Assembly: GCA_017453465.1 (NCBI GenBank)
Contig: JAFTEV010000045.1
Location: 1-38,894, forward strand
DNA: 38,894 nt
Direction: 5' to 3'
Source of the DNA: Bacteroidaceae bacterium
Lineage (GTDB): Bacteria; Bacteroidota; Bacteroidia; Bacteroidales; Bacteroidaceae
Below, piece after piece: positions 8,501 to 15,458 of the stretch. Both the position numbers and the translations under genes were made by a program. Within the stretch, counting starts at the first letter, position 1. The number at the start of each line of letters is the position of its first letter. The notes beneath the pieces were generated by a model. The model ran no database searches and was not told the DNA's origin. It saw nothing but the letters and a program-made list of their open reading frames with translations.

Positions 8501-10175
8501 TTCCCCAGCCGCTACCGCCGGGCGAACTGAGTTCCTCGCGCAGCAGGTCGCCGTCCCACCAGAAGCCTTCAAACATCGTGCTGATGCCGTGCCCACTGCG
8601 GGTCTCGCCTGTTGCGTCGCCCTTGCAGTCGTAGATGTAATCGTCGGTGAAGCTATAGATTTCGTACCCCTTATGCTTGGGGTCGATGTCCATGCAGGCT
8701 CCGCGCCCCACGTCATAGACGCTGGGCAGGTACCACTCCTTAATGCGCTCGCCCGTGGCGGCATCGTAGAGCAGCTGGCCCAAGAGGGCACTCTGCTGAA
8801 TGGCATACACCTCCATGCCGGGGCGGTCGGGGTCGATGTCGCTCACGATGTAGCGGTCGCCATGGCCAATGCCGGGACTGCGGAAGAAGCCTGTGAGCGG
8901 ATTGAGGCTGTAGCCTCCCTGCACCATCTCGTCGCGTCCGTCGCCGTCCATGTCGGCCACGCGCAACTGGTGGAACTCTGCCGGCCAGGGCTTCTTGTCG
9001 TTGCGGCTCCAGGTGGCAGTCTGGTGCCAGCGAGAAGGCACACCATTGGTCCAGTCGTAGCCCCAAGAGAATACATAATTATGATGGGTCTTGTTGTTGT
9101 CGCGGTCCAGACACTCCATCACCACCGAGGGGTGAATGCCATCCAGGTAGCAAATGGAGAAGTGGCCGTCCATGGCCGAATAGCTGTCGCTCATGTAGCT
9201 GGAGCGGTTATCGCGTGTGTAGGCATCAGCCCCGTCGTGCACCGCGCTGTAGTCCAGTTCGCTGCAAGCCAGCTCTGCACCTGTGGCCCCGTCGATGACC
9301 GAGACGTAGAAAGGACGGTTGCGGCGGCTCTGCGTGCGATAGTCCACAATGCCGTCACCATCCACATCGGCCACGTCGCTGCCCATGGCATACTTGCCCC
9401 ACGTCTCCTTGGCTTTGTCCCAGAAGCGCGTACCGTCCGAACTGCGGATGATGACCTCGCAGCGTCCGTCGCAGTTGATGTCGTAGGCCACGACCATGTC
9501 GTTCTGTCCGCCACAGATGTTCACGTTGGGACCCATATCGACCGTCCAAAGCAGGGTGCCGTCGAGACGGTATGCCTGAATCTTGTGGGACGTTGTTGCC
9601 GTATTGTCGGCGAGGGATTCGGCATCGTCATTGGAAGCCGCACCCGCAAACAAGCGGTCGCAGAGCACGGCATCCACCTCACCGTTGCCGTCGAGGTCCA
9701 TGGGCCAGACAAACTTTGTGCGGTAGTCGTTGCGACGAATCACCTTGTCGTCGAAGTCGAAGTCGAACCACACATTGTCCCAAGCCCGGCTCTGGTAGAG
9801 AAAGGGATGGCTCAGTTCGCCCTCCGTGCCGTTCACGACGGCTGCCACGGCAAACTCCGTGTTGGGCTGCAAGGCAGAGGTAGCCAGCGAGTAGTTTGTC
9901 TGCGTCAGGGGCGCAGTGTTCACCTTGGTGTAGGTGCTTGCGCCCTTCGTCCGACGATAGAGGTTGTAGGTTGTGCCCTCAGGCTCTTGCGCCAACTTGC
10001 GCCACGAGACGAGCGCACCGCTGCCGCCCTGTCCTGTGCGGCTTGTACCTGTGCGCGACACGACTACCACACCGCGCCCCAACTGCTGTTGCAGACGCTG
10101 AGCCTGTGCACCAGTGGAACACAGACCCAGCGCAACAAGCAAGGTTAAAAAGTTAGGTTTCATTTGTTTTTTCAT
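5538..10175 (-). CDS. PL11-family rhamnogalacturonan lyase with long beta-strand-repeat extension and Por-type tail
   Basis: This 1545-residue secreted protein would cleave the rhamnose-galacturonate backbone of RG-I by beta-elimination. The ATG at 10175 is preferred over upstream in-frame codons because it gives a clean signal peptide (MKKQMKPNF...AQA) and lies about 70 nt after a -7 box. The PL11 catalytic region covers about residues 27-650, beginning GRGVVVVSRTG and rich in calcium-type loops such as DLDGNGEVD and DVDGDGIVD, typical of the YesW/YesX beta-propeller. From about 660 to 1440 come repeated segments like GTLAVNG, GGEGIVVK and GEGTLTLTG, resembling autotransporter-associated beta-strand (PATR) repeats. 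The last about 45 residues (VYDLAGRRL...YIVNGKKVYIRK) look like a Por/type IX C-terminal sorting tail. Ordinary PL11 enzymes are about 600 residues, so more than half of this protein is extra. It leads the operon with the GH2 gene. Confidence 0.9.
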   Translation of the reverse strand: MKKQMKPNFLTLLVALGLCSTGAQAQRLQQQLGRGVVVVSRTGTSRTGQGGSGALVSWRKLAQEPEGTTYNLYRRTKGASTYTKVNTAPLTQTNYSLATSALQPNTEFAVAAVVNGTEGELSHPFLYQSRAWDNVWFDFDFDDKVIRRNDYRTKFVWPMDLDGNGEVDAVLCDRLFAGAASNDDAESLADNTATTSHKIQAYRLDGTLLWTVDMGPNVNICGGQNDMVVAYDINCDGRCEVIIRSSDGTRFWDKAKETWGKYAMGSDVADVDGDGIVDYRTQSRRNRPFYVSVIDGATGAELACSELDYSAVHDGADAYTRDNRSSYMSDSYSAMDGHFSICYLDGIHPSVVMECLDRDNNKTHHNYVFSWGYDWTNGVPSRWHQTATWSRNDKKPWPAEFHQLRVADMDGDGRDEMVQGGYSLNPLTGFFRSPGIGHGDRYIVSDIDPDRPGMEVYAIQQSALLGQLLYDAATGERIKEWYLPSVYDVGRGACMDIDPKHKGYEIYSFTDDYIYDCKGDATGETRSGHGISTMFEGFWWDGDLLREELSSPGGSGWGTNLMVTTVLGKSRLIEFSRESNWGSMGATGTRPAFMGDIVGDWREEVILAKQNADSSTGLVGYSTNLPTNYSIYCLQQDPHYRGDCTTRGYYQHPNTSFYLGTGMPLPPVPPMMQTDVRYRSGSWAAGATGFTSYDQTQAQAYADGQSVLFDLSGDHSRAVEITDEVHPAATYFMSPKGADYVLNGTIGGEGIVVKSQQGTTTLNGALKTKGQTLVSEGTLAVNGTVAGPLELRARGTLAGNAVLEGDITFEGALNYEGCRLSPGTAESPFGTLTFNRNLALPGDVFVELNLQTEGTAQCDLLQVNGDLTLQKTNTLTIVPSEAVPAAGEYVLMQCTGTLTADVQRIKVRGLVGLNYALEVRDQQLVLIVRGMREAAANVYWSGSESGDWDYQSSNFVLDGEPTAFVANDGVVFSDEAAQRVVNLTDKMVTSSVLFTHDTGTYTFNGEGGFSGEGSLVKNGEGALVLNATKSDYTGRTVLNSGTVTVKNMENAGTESCFGAGSIIQIGKATLTIDHTNSATDRRISLTDTATINIPTGSASLKSPLTGTGVLVKKGNGQLNLNYGGSNGYAGTILQAGTLSQGAWNATLGKVGSPIYVTGNATIRIFNNNSTSAVPSINNVITIEKGKTLTVAAGQRCRMQGSLKGEGTLKISYPYVRGDFEANCSAFEGTLNPTSGQFRISTTLNLAKGTLELGSGVYAAHVKGQSGTEESRAARIGSLKSTATDCSLSTGTWNVGYLGNNDTYAGTFNGNATLNKYGEGTLTLTGASAGALNVYEGMVWANCSSASTTSGLITVRDGGTLKGNGQVQNVTVKQGGTLGVLYRTPTLNTMVGTLTVNGNLTAEAGAIIQIRTRTTATKTSSDVIAVKGKTTLTSPIIEMSELNANYSYKPDQDIQIFKCTGTLTIKGDAVILPEVPKAGYIWDTTSLATEGIIRVVEDPAAVGISNISADGLTADDVVYDLAGRRLHTIAQSGCYIVNGKKVYIRK

Positions 10176-10248
10176 TACAGGTGCTTGGGTTACATAGGTT
10201 AATCTTGACTCAGAAACATTTCTGTGCACCTTTTCCAGAATTGCTGTG

Positions 10249-10256
10249 CAAAGGTA
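10249..10256 (-). promoter_or_regulatory. -7 box of the lyase/GH2 operon
   Basis: On the minus strand this reads TACCTTTG, matching TAnnTTTG. It lies about 73 bp upstream of the lyase ATG at 10175. No clear TTTG box at the -33 position was seen, which is consistent with dependence on an activator. Confidence 0.6.
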
Positions 10257-10381
10257 GCCGAATTGCAACGAAGAAAGAGTAAAAAGATTAACAAAAATGT
10301 ATAAAATCGTACCAAACCACCTGTTTCTGCCACTTCTGTGCCGCTCCACAGCCAACTGCAAGCAACTCACAAGGCTACATA

Positions 10382-10413
10382 TTTGGCCGTTTGAAAGAAT
10401 TGCCGTAAATTTG
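10382..10413 (+). promoter_or_regulatory. Promoter of the propeller/AraC regulator
   Basis: TTTG at 10382-10385, a 20-bp spacer and TAAATTTG at 10406-10413 match the Bacteroidetes consensus. Transcription would start near 10420, supporting translation from the ATG at 10452 rather than the upstream in-frame codon at 10425. It diverges from the lyase promoter about 130 bp away. Confidence 0.7.
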
Positions 10414-10451
10414 CGCCACATTCCTTGTCAGGGAATAAAGCAGATTTAACA

Positions 10452-12980
10452 ATGAAGCAACAAAGGACTTTCCTTCTCTCCATACTCTTCCTGCTCTGCG
10501 CGCTCTGCGCAGGAGCACAAAATTTCCACTGCACGCCGCTGCCCAACCAGGCACTGTTGCCCGTGCCCAAAATCAGTCACGTGCTGCAAGACCAAGAGGG
10601 CTACCTGTGGTACGGAACACAGGGCGGCGGGGTCTGCCGCGATGACGGCTACCAGCTACAGACCTGGGCCAGCGGACAGCGCAACGGCAAAGCCATCGAG
10701 AACGACGAAGTGACGGCACTGGGCGAAGACACCCGGCTGGGCCGCATCTGGGTGGGCACGCGAGGCGGACTGTACTACATCGACAAGCGCAAAGGCACGG
10801 CACACGCCGTTGACACCGAGGAGGCACGGCACAAGAAGATTCACTGCCTGGCCGTCAGAGCCGACGGAAGCGTCTGGTTCGGCGTGGAGCACAAGGTGGT
10901 ACTGCTCTCCCCACGGCTGAAAGTCGTCAAGAGCTTCTCCATCGGCGAAAACCCACGCGAGGAACCCAAAAGCATGATGATAGACCACAGGGGCACCCTC
11001 TGGGTCTGCATCCTGCGCGGCGGACTGCGCACTGTAGATAAGGAGGCAAAACAACTGGTGGACCGCCCCTGGACACTGGACAAAGCGGCCAACTACATCG
11101 TGGAGGACACCCTGAACCACTGCTACTGGGTGGGCACCTGGGGCAAGGGCATCGTCAGCTACCCCGATATGACGGTGCAGCCCGCCACGCTCCACACCGA
11201 CGGCACCAACCTGTTCGGCTGCGAGGTGAACAACCTCGTCATCGACTACGAGCGGGGACTGCTCTGGACTTCCACCGTGGACAACCTCTATGCCTACCGC
11301 ATCGTCTCCGTCCTCGGCACCGACAACCGCCCCATCTGCACCCTGCTGCCGCTGGAGACCGCTGGCTTCATGTCGCAGGAGAAGAAAATCATCGGTAACC
11401 TTTACCTTGATAAATATAATAATGTGTGGGTGCCGGGCAGTATGCCGCGCACCTTCATCATCTCCGCCCACAAGGGCTGGGGAGCCATTCGCCGCGACCC
11501 CGTCCAGGCCATGACCCAGCAGATAGGCTACAAGCCCATGGTCAGCCGCATCGTGCGCGAAGGCACACACTACTGGATATACCAAGACCGCACCCGACTC
11601 TCCCTCTACGACAGCCAGACGGGTGCACTCTCCTTCATGGCGACCGAAGCCCAGCCCTCGCCGCTCAGCACTAACAAGGCACTGGCACGCTGCCGCGAGG
11701 CCAAGGGCGTGTGGACGTGCAGCGGGCGCAAACTGCTCCGCGTCTGGAGCGAAGGCTCTGCCATCCACTGGAAAGAACAGACCGACCTGCAGCCCCTGCC
11801 CAACTACATTGCCTCGCTGAACGACGTGGGCGGCGGCAAACTGCTGATTGGCACCGAGAAGCAAGTGTTCCTCTACAACTACCATACGCACACCACCACA
11901 CAGCTCACCGACTCGGTGGGCACGGTCCACAGCTGCGGCTACGACAGCAAGGGCCAACTGCAATACTCCCTGCGCCCAGGCCAGCCCCTGCCCCTCACCG
12001 ACCGCCACGGCCACACATGGAAACTGACGGAGACCAGCCTCGTCGAGACCAGCACACGCACTGGAGCCAGCCGCACCATCCGGCCAGCCGACCCCGACGT
12101 ACAGATGGAATACTTCACGGACATCAGCCTCACGGACGACAGCATTTGTCTCGGCGGCATCGGGGCGTTCTGCATCATTGGCCACAGCCCTGCACTCGAC
12201 CACCCCGACAGCACGGCGACCCGCATCGTCATGACCGACAAGCGGCACCTGAGCACACTGAACCCACTCATGGCCCACAGCCTCCAGTTTGCCTACCGTC
12301 TCGCGGGCGACACAGCATGGACCTATCTGCCCGCAGGCATCAACACCATCGACCACGAACACCTGCCCAGCGGCACCCACACACTGGAGGCCATGGTCAC
12401 CGACCCCTTCGGGCGATGGAGCCAGCCCCAGCCGGTTGGCACCGTCACGGGCAGCACCTCCCCCTGGCGATACAGCCTCTGGCTCCTCCCCCTGCTCGGC
12501 CTCGCCATCGGCGGCTATCTGTGGCACAGAAAGAAGAAGGCTGAAGACGTGGCAGAAACAAGCGTGACCACCACGCCACCCGTCACTGCACCCGCTACAG
12601 AACTCCCCGACAATCTGCCCCACGACGAAGTGAAGGAGGAGAAAACTGTGCCGACATCACCCTTCCTGCTGCAAGTGACCGAACTCATCAACCAGAACCT
12701 CGACAAACCCGAATACGGCATCGAGGAACTTTGCGCCGACCTCTCCATCAGCCGCATGAACCTCTACCGCAAGTTCCAGAGCGTCACCGTGCAGACCCCA
12801 TCAGAATACATCCGCACACTGCGCCTCCGGCGCGGAGCCGAACTGCTGCGCACCACCGAGCTTTCCGTCAGCGAAATAGCCTACACCGTGGGCTTCACCT
12901 CGCCCCAGTACTTCACCAAGTGCTTCAGGGAAGAGTACGGCAAGACTCCAAAGAAATATCAGAAAGACCCCAATACATAA
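10452..12980 (+). CDS. Membrane-spanning propeller sensor fused directly to an AraC DNA-binding domain
   Basis: The 842-residue protein has a signal peptide (MKQQRTF...CAGA). A two-component-regulator propeller follows (about 25-560), with repeated blades such as EGYLWYGTQGG, RIWVGTRGGLYYI and TLWVCILRGGL. Next comes a Y_Y_Y-like Ig domain (about 590-665), one transmembrane helix (W672-W691), a Pro/Thr-rich linker (692-735) and an AraC-type double helix-turn-helix (about 736-838; ELCADLSISRMNLYRKF and VGFTSPQYFTKCF). This is the plan of Bacteroides hybrid two-component regulators but without histidine kinase, ATPase or receiver modules. It probably senses an RG-I fragment in the periplasm and activates the divergent lyase/GH2 operon. 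No frameshift marks a recent deletion: the frame is continuous through the TM-linker-HTH junction. Confidence 0.92.
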   Translation: MKQQRTFLLSILFLLCALCAGAQNFHCTPLPNQALLPVPKISHVLQDQEGYLWYGTQGGGVCRDDGYQLQTWASGQRNGKAIENDEVTALGEDTRLGRIWVGTRGGLYYIDKRKGTAHAVDTEEARHKKIHCLAVRADGSVWFGVEHKVVLLSPRLKVVKSFSIGENPREEPKSMMIDHRGTLWVCILRGGLRTVDKEAKQLVDRPWTLDKAANYIVEDTLNHCYWVGTWGKGIVSYPDMTVQPATLHTDGTNLFGCEVNNLVIDYERGLLWTSTVDNLYAYRIVSVLGTDNRPICTLLPLETAGFMSQEKKIIGNLYLDKYNNVWVPGSMPRTFIISAHKGWGAIRRDPVQAMTQQIGYKPMVSRIVREGTHYWIYQDRTRLSLYDSQTGALSFMATEAQPSPLSTNKALARCREAKGVWTCSGRKLLRVWSEGSAIHWKEQTDLQPLPNYIASLNDVGGGKLLIGTEKQVFLYNYHTHTTTQLTDSVGTVHSCGYDSKGQLQYSLRPGQPLPLTDRHGHTWKLTETSLVETSTRTGASRTIRPADPDVQMEYFTDISLTDDSICLGGIGAFCIIGHSPALDHPDSTATRIVMTDKRHLSTLNPLMAHSLQFAYRLAGDTAWTYLPAGINTIDHEHLPSGTHTLEAMVTDPFGRWSQPQPVGTVTGSTSPWRYSLWLLPLLGLAIGGYLWHRKKKAEDVAETSVTTTPPVTAPATELPDNLPHDEVKEEKTVPTSPFLLQVTELINQNLDKPEYGIEELCADLSISRMNLYRKFQSVTVQTPSEYIRTLRLRRGAELLRTTELSVSEIAYTVGFTSPQYFTKCFREEYGKTPKKYQKDPNT

Positions 12981-12983
12981 AGA

Positions 12984-13013
12984 TTATCCCCTCGCTTCGC
13001 AGCGAAGGGATAA
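12984..13013. terminator. Hairpin after the regulator gene
   Basis: Arms TTATCCCCTCGCT and AGCGAAGGGATAA pair over 13 positions with one mismatch around a 4-base loop, 3 bp after the stop codon. There is no T-tract, so it may be a weak or factor-assisted terminator, or a stability element. Confidence 0.6.
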
Positions 13014-13614
13014 CCAGATGAATGTTTAATGTTATTTAGGGAATGGACTCGAACCTCTCGGTCCGTTGGGGTGTTCCAAGGGTAAAAAATTGGGGACAAC
13101 CCTTGAAACTGTCCGATAGCATAAATTGATTGAATGCTTCTCGCGGCCATACCATCGACCACACTTTATCACTAAAACCCAGCCAACAAGCCGTGCGAGA
13201 ACCAAACCAATAAGTGCCTATGAAATTAATTAATGTAGCTATGAAAAAAGTTCTATCTTCTTTTGCACTCGCAAAGGTAGGACTTTTTTCTGAATACACC
13301 GCAAACTTTCTACCATTTTTTTGCGTAAATATCCCATAATTGAAAATTTTTTAGCGATTACTTGGAATAAAATGCCACATATTCCCACCAAAACCCCGCC
13401 CAATCGTGCTTTCCGCCCCCTCTGCCCGAAGTGAATTTTTAGCCCCCCAAAAGCCCCACCCCATCCGCACTGCACACCAAACTCGCCAACACAACGTACC
13501 AAAACCACCCGCACTGCACACCAAACCTGCCAACACTGCACACCAAACGCAACGGCATAGGCATTTATTCTATAAATCACACTTTGATTCTTAAGAATCA
13601 TTGTTTGATTCTTG

Positions 13615-13654
13615 TAAATCATTGTTTGATTCTTAAGAATCAAACAATGATTTA
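13615..13654. repeat. Perfect 40-bp palindrome
   Basis: The segment is exactly self-complementary around CTTAAG at 13632-13637. A partial copy of its TGATTCTTAAGAATCA core lies just upstream (about 13584-13599), and TTGTTTGATTCTT occurs twice. It sits about 190 bp before the toxin-antitoxin genes. With no loop it could extrude as a cruciform or bind a symmetrical protein dimer. Confidence 0.85.
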
Positions 13655-13806
13655 TAGTTTTATTGCCTATCTCGCCCCGAACCTATCGCACTCCGAGCAA
13701 GTTTCCTCTGCACCTCGCCTGCTTTCTGAACGTGGCGCAACAAATCGTTCAAAGAAGCAAAACTCATTTTTCTTAGAAAATCAAGAAGAATTTCGCAGTA
13801 ATGTTG

Positions 13807-13814
13807 TATCTTTG
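13807..13814 (+). promoter_or_regulatory. -7 box of the RelE/ParE-type toxin-antitoxin operon
   Basis: TATCTTTG lies 30 bp before the antitoxin ATG. No clear TTTG partner is present about 20 bp upstream. Confidence 0.6.
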
Positions 13815-13843
13815 CAGCAGAGAACAAAATCAAAGGGAAAAAC

Positions 13844-14137
13844 ATGAGTACAGAGACACTGACTGGACTGCGTGACTATCTATACAGCACGCTCTCGCCC
13901 GCCAACATGATTTGGTTGGGGACACAGCTGATGGAATATGCCCAGCAACAAGAGGCACCACTCAAGCGATTCACCAAGGAGGAACTGAATGCAAGGCTCG
14001 ACCAGGCAGAGGCAGAAATTGCAGCCGGGTTAGGAACACCTCACGAAGAAATGATGCGCGAATGGGAAGAAGAACTTGCCCGCGAAGAGCAGGAGTTACT
14101 TGCCAGACAAGAACTTGAAATGGCTGAAGCGGTATGA
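13844..14137 (+). CDS. Antitoxin of a RelE/ParE-type toxin-antitoxin pair
   Basis: This 97-residue acidic protein probably neutralises the toxin encoded next. Residues 1-35 (LRDYLYSTLSP, MIWLGTQLMEY) would form an N-terminal folded or dimerising part. From about residue 42, KRFTKEELNARLDQAEAEIA and the HEEMMREWEEEL stretch form a long charged helix, as in Bacteroidales antitoxins paired with ParE-like toxins, where this helix wraps the toxin. No classical DNA-binding fold is obvious, so autoregulation is uncertain. Its stop codon overlaps the toxin start by 4 bp (ATGA), the usual coupling in such pairs. The start has its own -7 box. Confidence 0.85.
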   Translation: MSTETLTGLRDYLYSTLSPANMIWLGTQLMEYAQQQEAPLKRFTKEELNARLDQAEAEIAAGLGTPHEEMMREWEEELAREEQELLARQELEMAEAV

Positions 14138-14448
14138 TGAAAGTCATTTGGCTACCACAAGCCCAAGAAGGTAAACGACAAATCGCCAACTACATCCACC
14201 GAAAGTTCGGATTCAAGCGCAAGAAAAATTTCATGCAAGAGGTTGACCAAACGGTAAGGATGCTTATGCGCGTTCCCCAACTTGGCCCCATAGACCCACT
14301 CTATGCAGACCGCCCCACAGCTTATCGCAGCATCATCATCAATGGCTTGAACAAGATGATATACCGCATTGATGACAACATCATCTACATTGCAGATTTC
14401 TGGGACACCCGTTGCGAACCAGAAAATCAGGCAAAGAAAACAAGGTAA
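14134..14448 (+). CDS. RelE/ParE-family toxin
   Basis: This 104-residue basic protein has the RelE/ParE fold pattern: an N-terminal strand (KVIWLPQAQEG), a helix pair (IANYIHRKFGFKRKKNF...VDQTVRMLMRVPQLG) and C-terminal strands (YRSIIINGLNKMIYRIDDNIIYIADFWDTR). RelE relatives cleave mRNA on the ribosome and ParE relatives poison gyrase; the absence of an obvious RelE catalytic set and the DFWDTR ending favour a ParE-like member, but this is not certain. Two adjacent ATG codons (14134 and 14137) are possible starts. It overlaps the antitoxin by 4 bp and is followed 11 bp later by a strong terminator hairpin. Confidence 0.9.
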   Translation: MMKVIWLPQAQEGKRQIANYIHRKFGFKRKKNFMQEVDQTVRMLMRVPQLGPIDPLYADRPTAYRSIIINGLNKMIYRIDDNIIYIADFWDTRCEPENQAKKTR

Positions 14449-14459
14449 AAGACAACAAA

Positions 14460-14498
14460 TGCCCCACGGTGAAAATCCATCAGATTCACCGTGGGGCA
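14460..14498. terminator. Bidirectional terminator between convergent operons
   Basis: Perfect 14-bp arms TGCCCCACGGTGAA and TTCACCGTGGGGCA surround an 11-base loop. The hairpin separates the toxin gene (plus) from the 3' end of rhaD (minus) and would serve both. Confidence 0.85.
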
Positions 14499-14521
14499 CT
14501 TATATTGATTGTATGGGAAGT

Positions 14522-15343
14522 TTAGCAGGGGCGCGTCTTGGGCAGGTGGAAGACATCCTGCACTTCCTTCATGGCGGCGGCAGTCATGCCGTCGGGTTCG
14601 CTGCCCATGTTGCGGGCGCACATGTAGATGTTGGCGGCTTTGCAGAGCACATCGGTCTGGTCGAAGGCATCCATGATGTCGGTGCCGACGGCAACGGTGC
14701 CGTGCTTCTCCCAAAGGACTACGTCGTGGGTCTTGATTTGCTCAAGCGTGGCTTCAGCCAGTTCTACACTGGAGGGCAGTGCGTAGGGCACAATGCCAAT
14801 GCCAAGCGGGGCGAAGGCCAGTGTTTCGGGAATCATGGACCAGAGCACACGGGTCATTTCGTCACCACGCAGGAACCGCTGGATGTGCGACATGGCCACG
14901 AGTTCGATGGGGTGGGTGTGCAGCGTGGCTTTGTAGCAAGAGCCTGTCTCCAGGAGGTAGTTCTGCAGGGCGAGGTGTGTGGGCAGCTCGCTGGTGGGAA
15001 CTACAGGTTCGTCGGCAATGATTTCGTAGCTGGCGCAGTCATCGCAGATGCGGACGATGGAGCCGTTCTGCATGGGGAACTTGGCGAGGTCGCGCATACG
15101 CTTGCCTGTGCCTTTGCAGTAGAAATACTTGCCCTTGAGCTGTGGCAGTGTCATGCCGATTTGCTTGACGGGTGCGATGGCGGGCAGCTGCTTGCACTCG
15201 TCGTCCATGAACTCGGTGACGTTGACGGTGATGTTGCCACCGTTGCGCTCTGCCCAGCCTTTTTGCCAGAGGTAGCCTGTGACCTCTGCTATTTGGTCAA
15301 CCACGGCTTTAAGCCCTGGGCGACCGTCTAATATTGACTTCAT
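14522..15343 (-). CDS. rhaD: Rhamnulose-1-phosphate aldolase
   Basis: This class II aldolase splits L-rhamnulose-1-phosphate into dihydroxyacetone phosphate and L-lactaldehyde. Starting at the ATG at 15343 gives 273 residues (E. coli RhaD has 274). The zinc ligands align with E. coli H141/H143/H212: LHTHP gives H142 and H144, and EKHG gives H214. TSEL (E119) and IPET (E173) match E. coli E117 and E171. The frame can be extended upstream to a TTG at 15418, but that adds only Leu-Glu-X codons from a 9-bp tandem repeat, so the ATG is preferred. It is the last gene of the rhamnose operon, 115 bp after the transporter. Confidence 0.93.
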   Translation of the reverse strand: MKSILDGRPGLKAVVDQIAEVTGYLWQKGWAERNGGNITVNVTEFMDDECKQLPAIAPVKQIGMTLPQLKGKYFYCKGTGKRMRDLAKFPMQNGSIVRICDDCASYEIIADEPVVPTSELPTHLALQNYLLETGSCYKATLHTHPIELVAMSHIQRFLRGDEMTRVLWSMIPETLAFAPLGIGIVPYALPSSVELAEATLEQIKTHDVVLWEKHGTVAVGTDIMDAFDQTDVLCKAANIYMCARNMGSEPDGMTAAAMKEVQDVFHLPKTRPC

Positions 15344-15383
15344 ATTGTTATTTTGGTTTTTTGGGGGTAGTCGGGATAGGTTT

Positions 15384-15442
15384 TCTAGCCCTTCTAGTTT
15401 TTCTAGAAATTCTAGCAATTCTAGATAATCCAGGAAATCTAG
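15384..15442. repeat. 9-bp tandem repeat (TCTAGnnnn), seven units
   Basis: TCTAG occurs at 15384, 15393, 15402, 15411, 15420 and 15438, with a degenerate TCCAG at 15429, an exact 9-bp period. It fills the gap between the transporter and rhaD. Read on the minus strand it forms CTAGAA units encoding Leu-Glu-X. Such arrays can change copy number by slippage and could affect rhaD expression. Confidence 0.9.
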
Positions 15443-15458
15443 CCCGACTGAAAGTTTT

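Larger units (their letters stand above)
13021..13843. other. Gene-poor stretch of about 820 bp
   Basis: I see no convincing gene here. Direct copies of CACTGCACACCAAAC occur at about 13468, 13512 and 13534 in a strongly C-rich, G-poor stretch (about 13380-13560). A minus-strand -7 box (TACCTTTG) lies at 13272-13279 and could transcribe about 250 nt towards the regulator gene; that transcript contains an 87-codon minus-strand frame (13036-13299) with no recognisable domain. The base composition differs from the neighbours and suggests an insertion remnant. Confidence 0.5.

Noticed and set aside
7188-10148. Very long plus-strand frame (986 codons) opposite the PL11 gene, and a similar 1113-codon one at 18397-21738
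   Set aside because: Both are mirror frames caused by high GC and codon bias of the real minus-strand genes, with His/Val/Ala-rich sequence and no domain motifs.
10176-10421. N-terminal extension of the PL11 gene up to 10421
   Set aside because: It would remove the signal peptide from the N terminus and run across both divergent promoters.
13036-13299. Minus-strand 87-codon frame and a GGTTCGAGTCC motif near 13040-13050 resembling a tRNA T-arm
   Set aside because: The T-stem pairs poorly, no matching 5' acceptor strand lies 70-90 bases upstream, and the protein frame has no recognisable domain. I keep it only as a possible repeat or tRNA remnant within the gene-poor stretch.
13844-14448. 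Phage or integron origin for the toxin-antitoxin region
   Set aside because: No integrase, transposase, attachment duplication or other mobile gene is visible around it; only composition and repeats hint at transfer.
15344-15418. N-terminal extension of rhaD from a TTG at 15418
   Set aside because: The added residues are only Leu-Glu-X units from the 9-bp repeat, and the ATG at 15343 gives the E. coli RhaD length and residue numbering.
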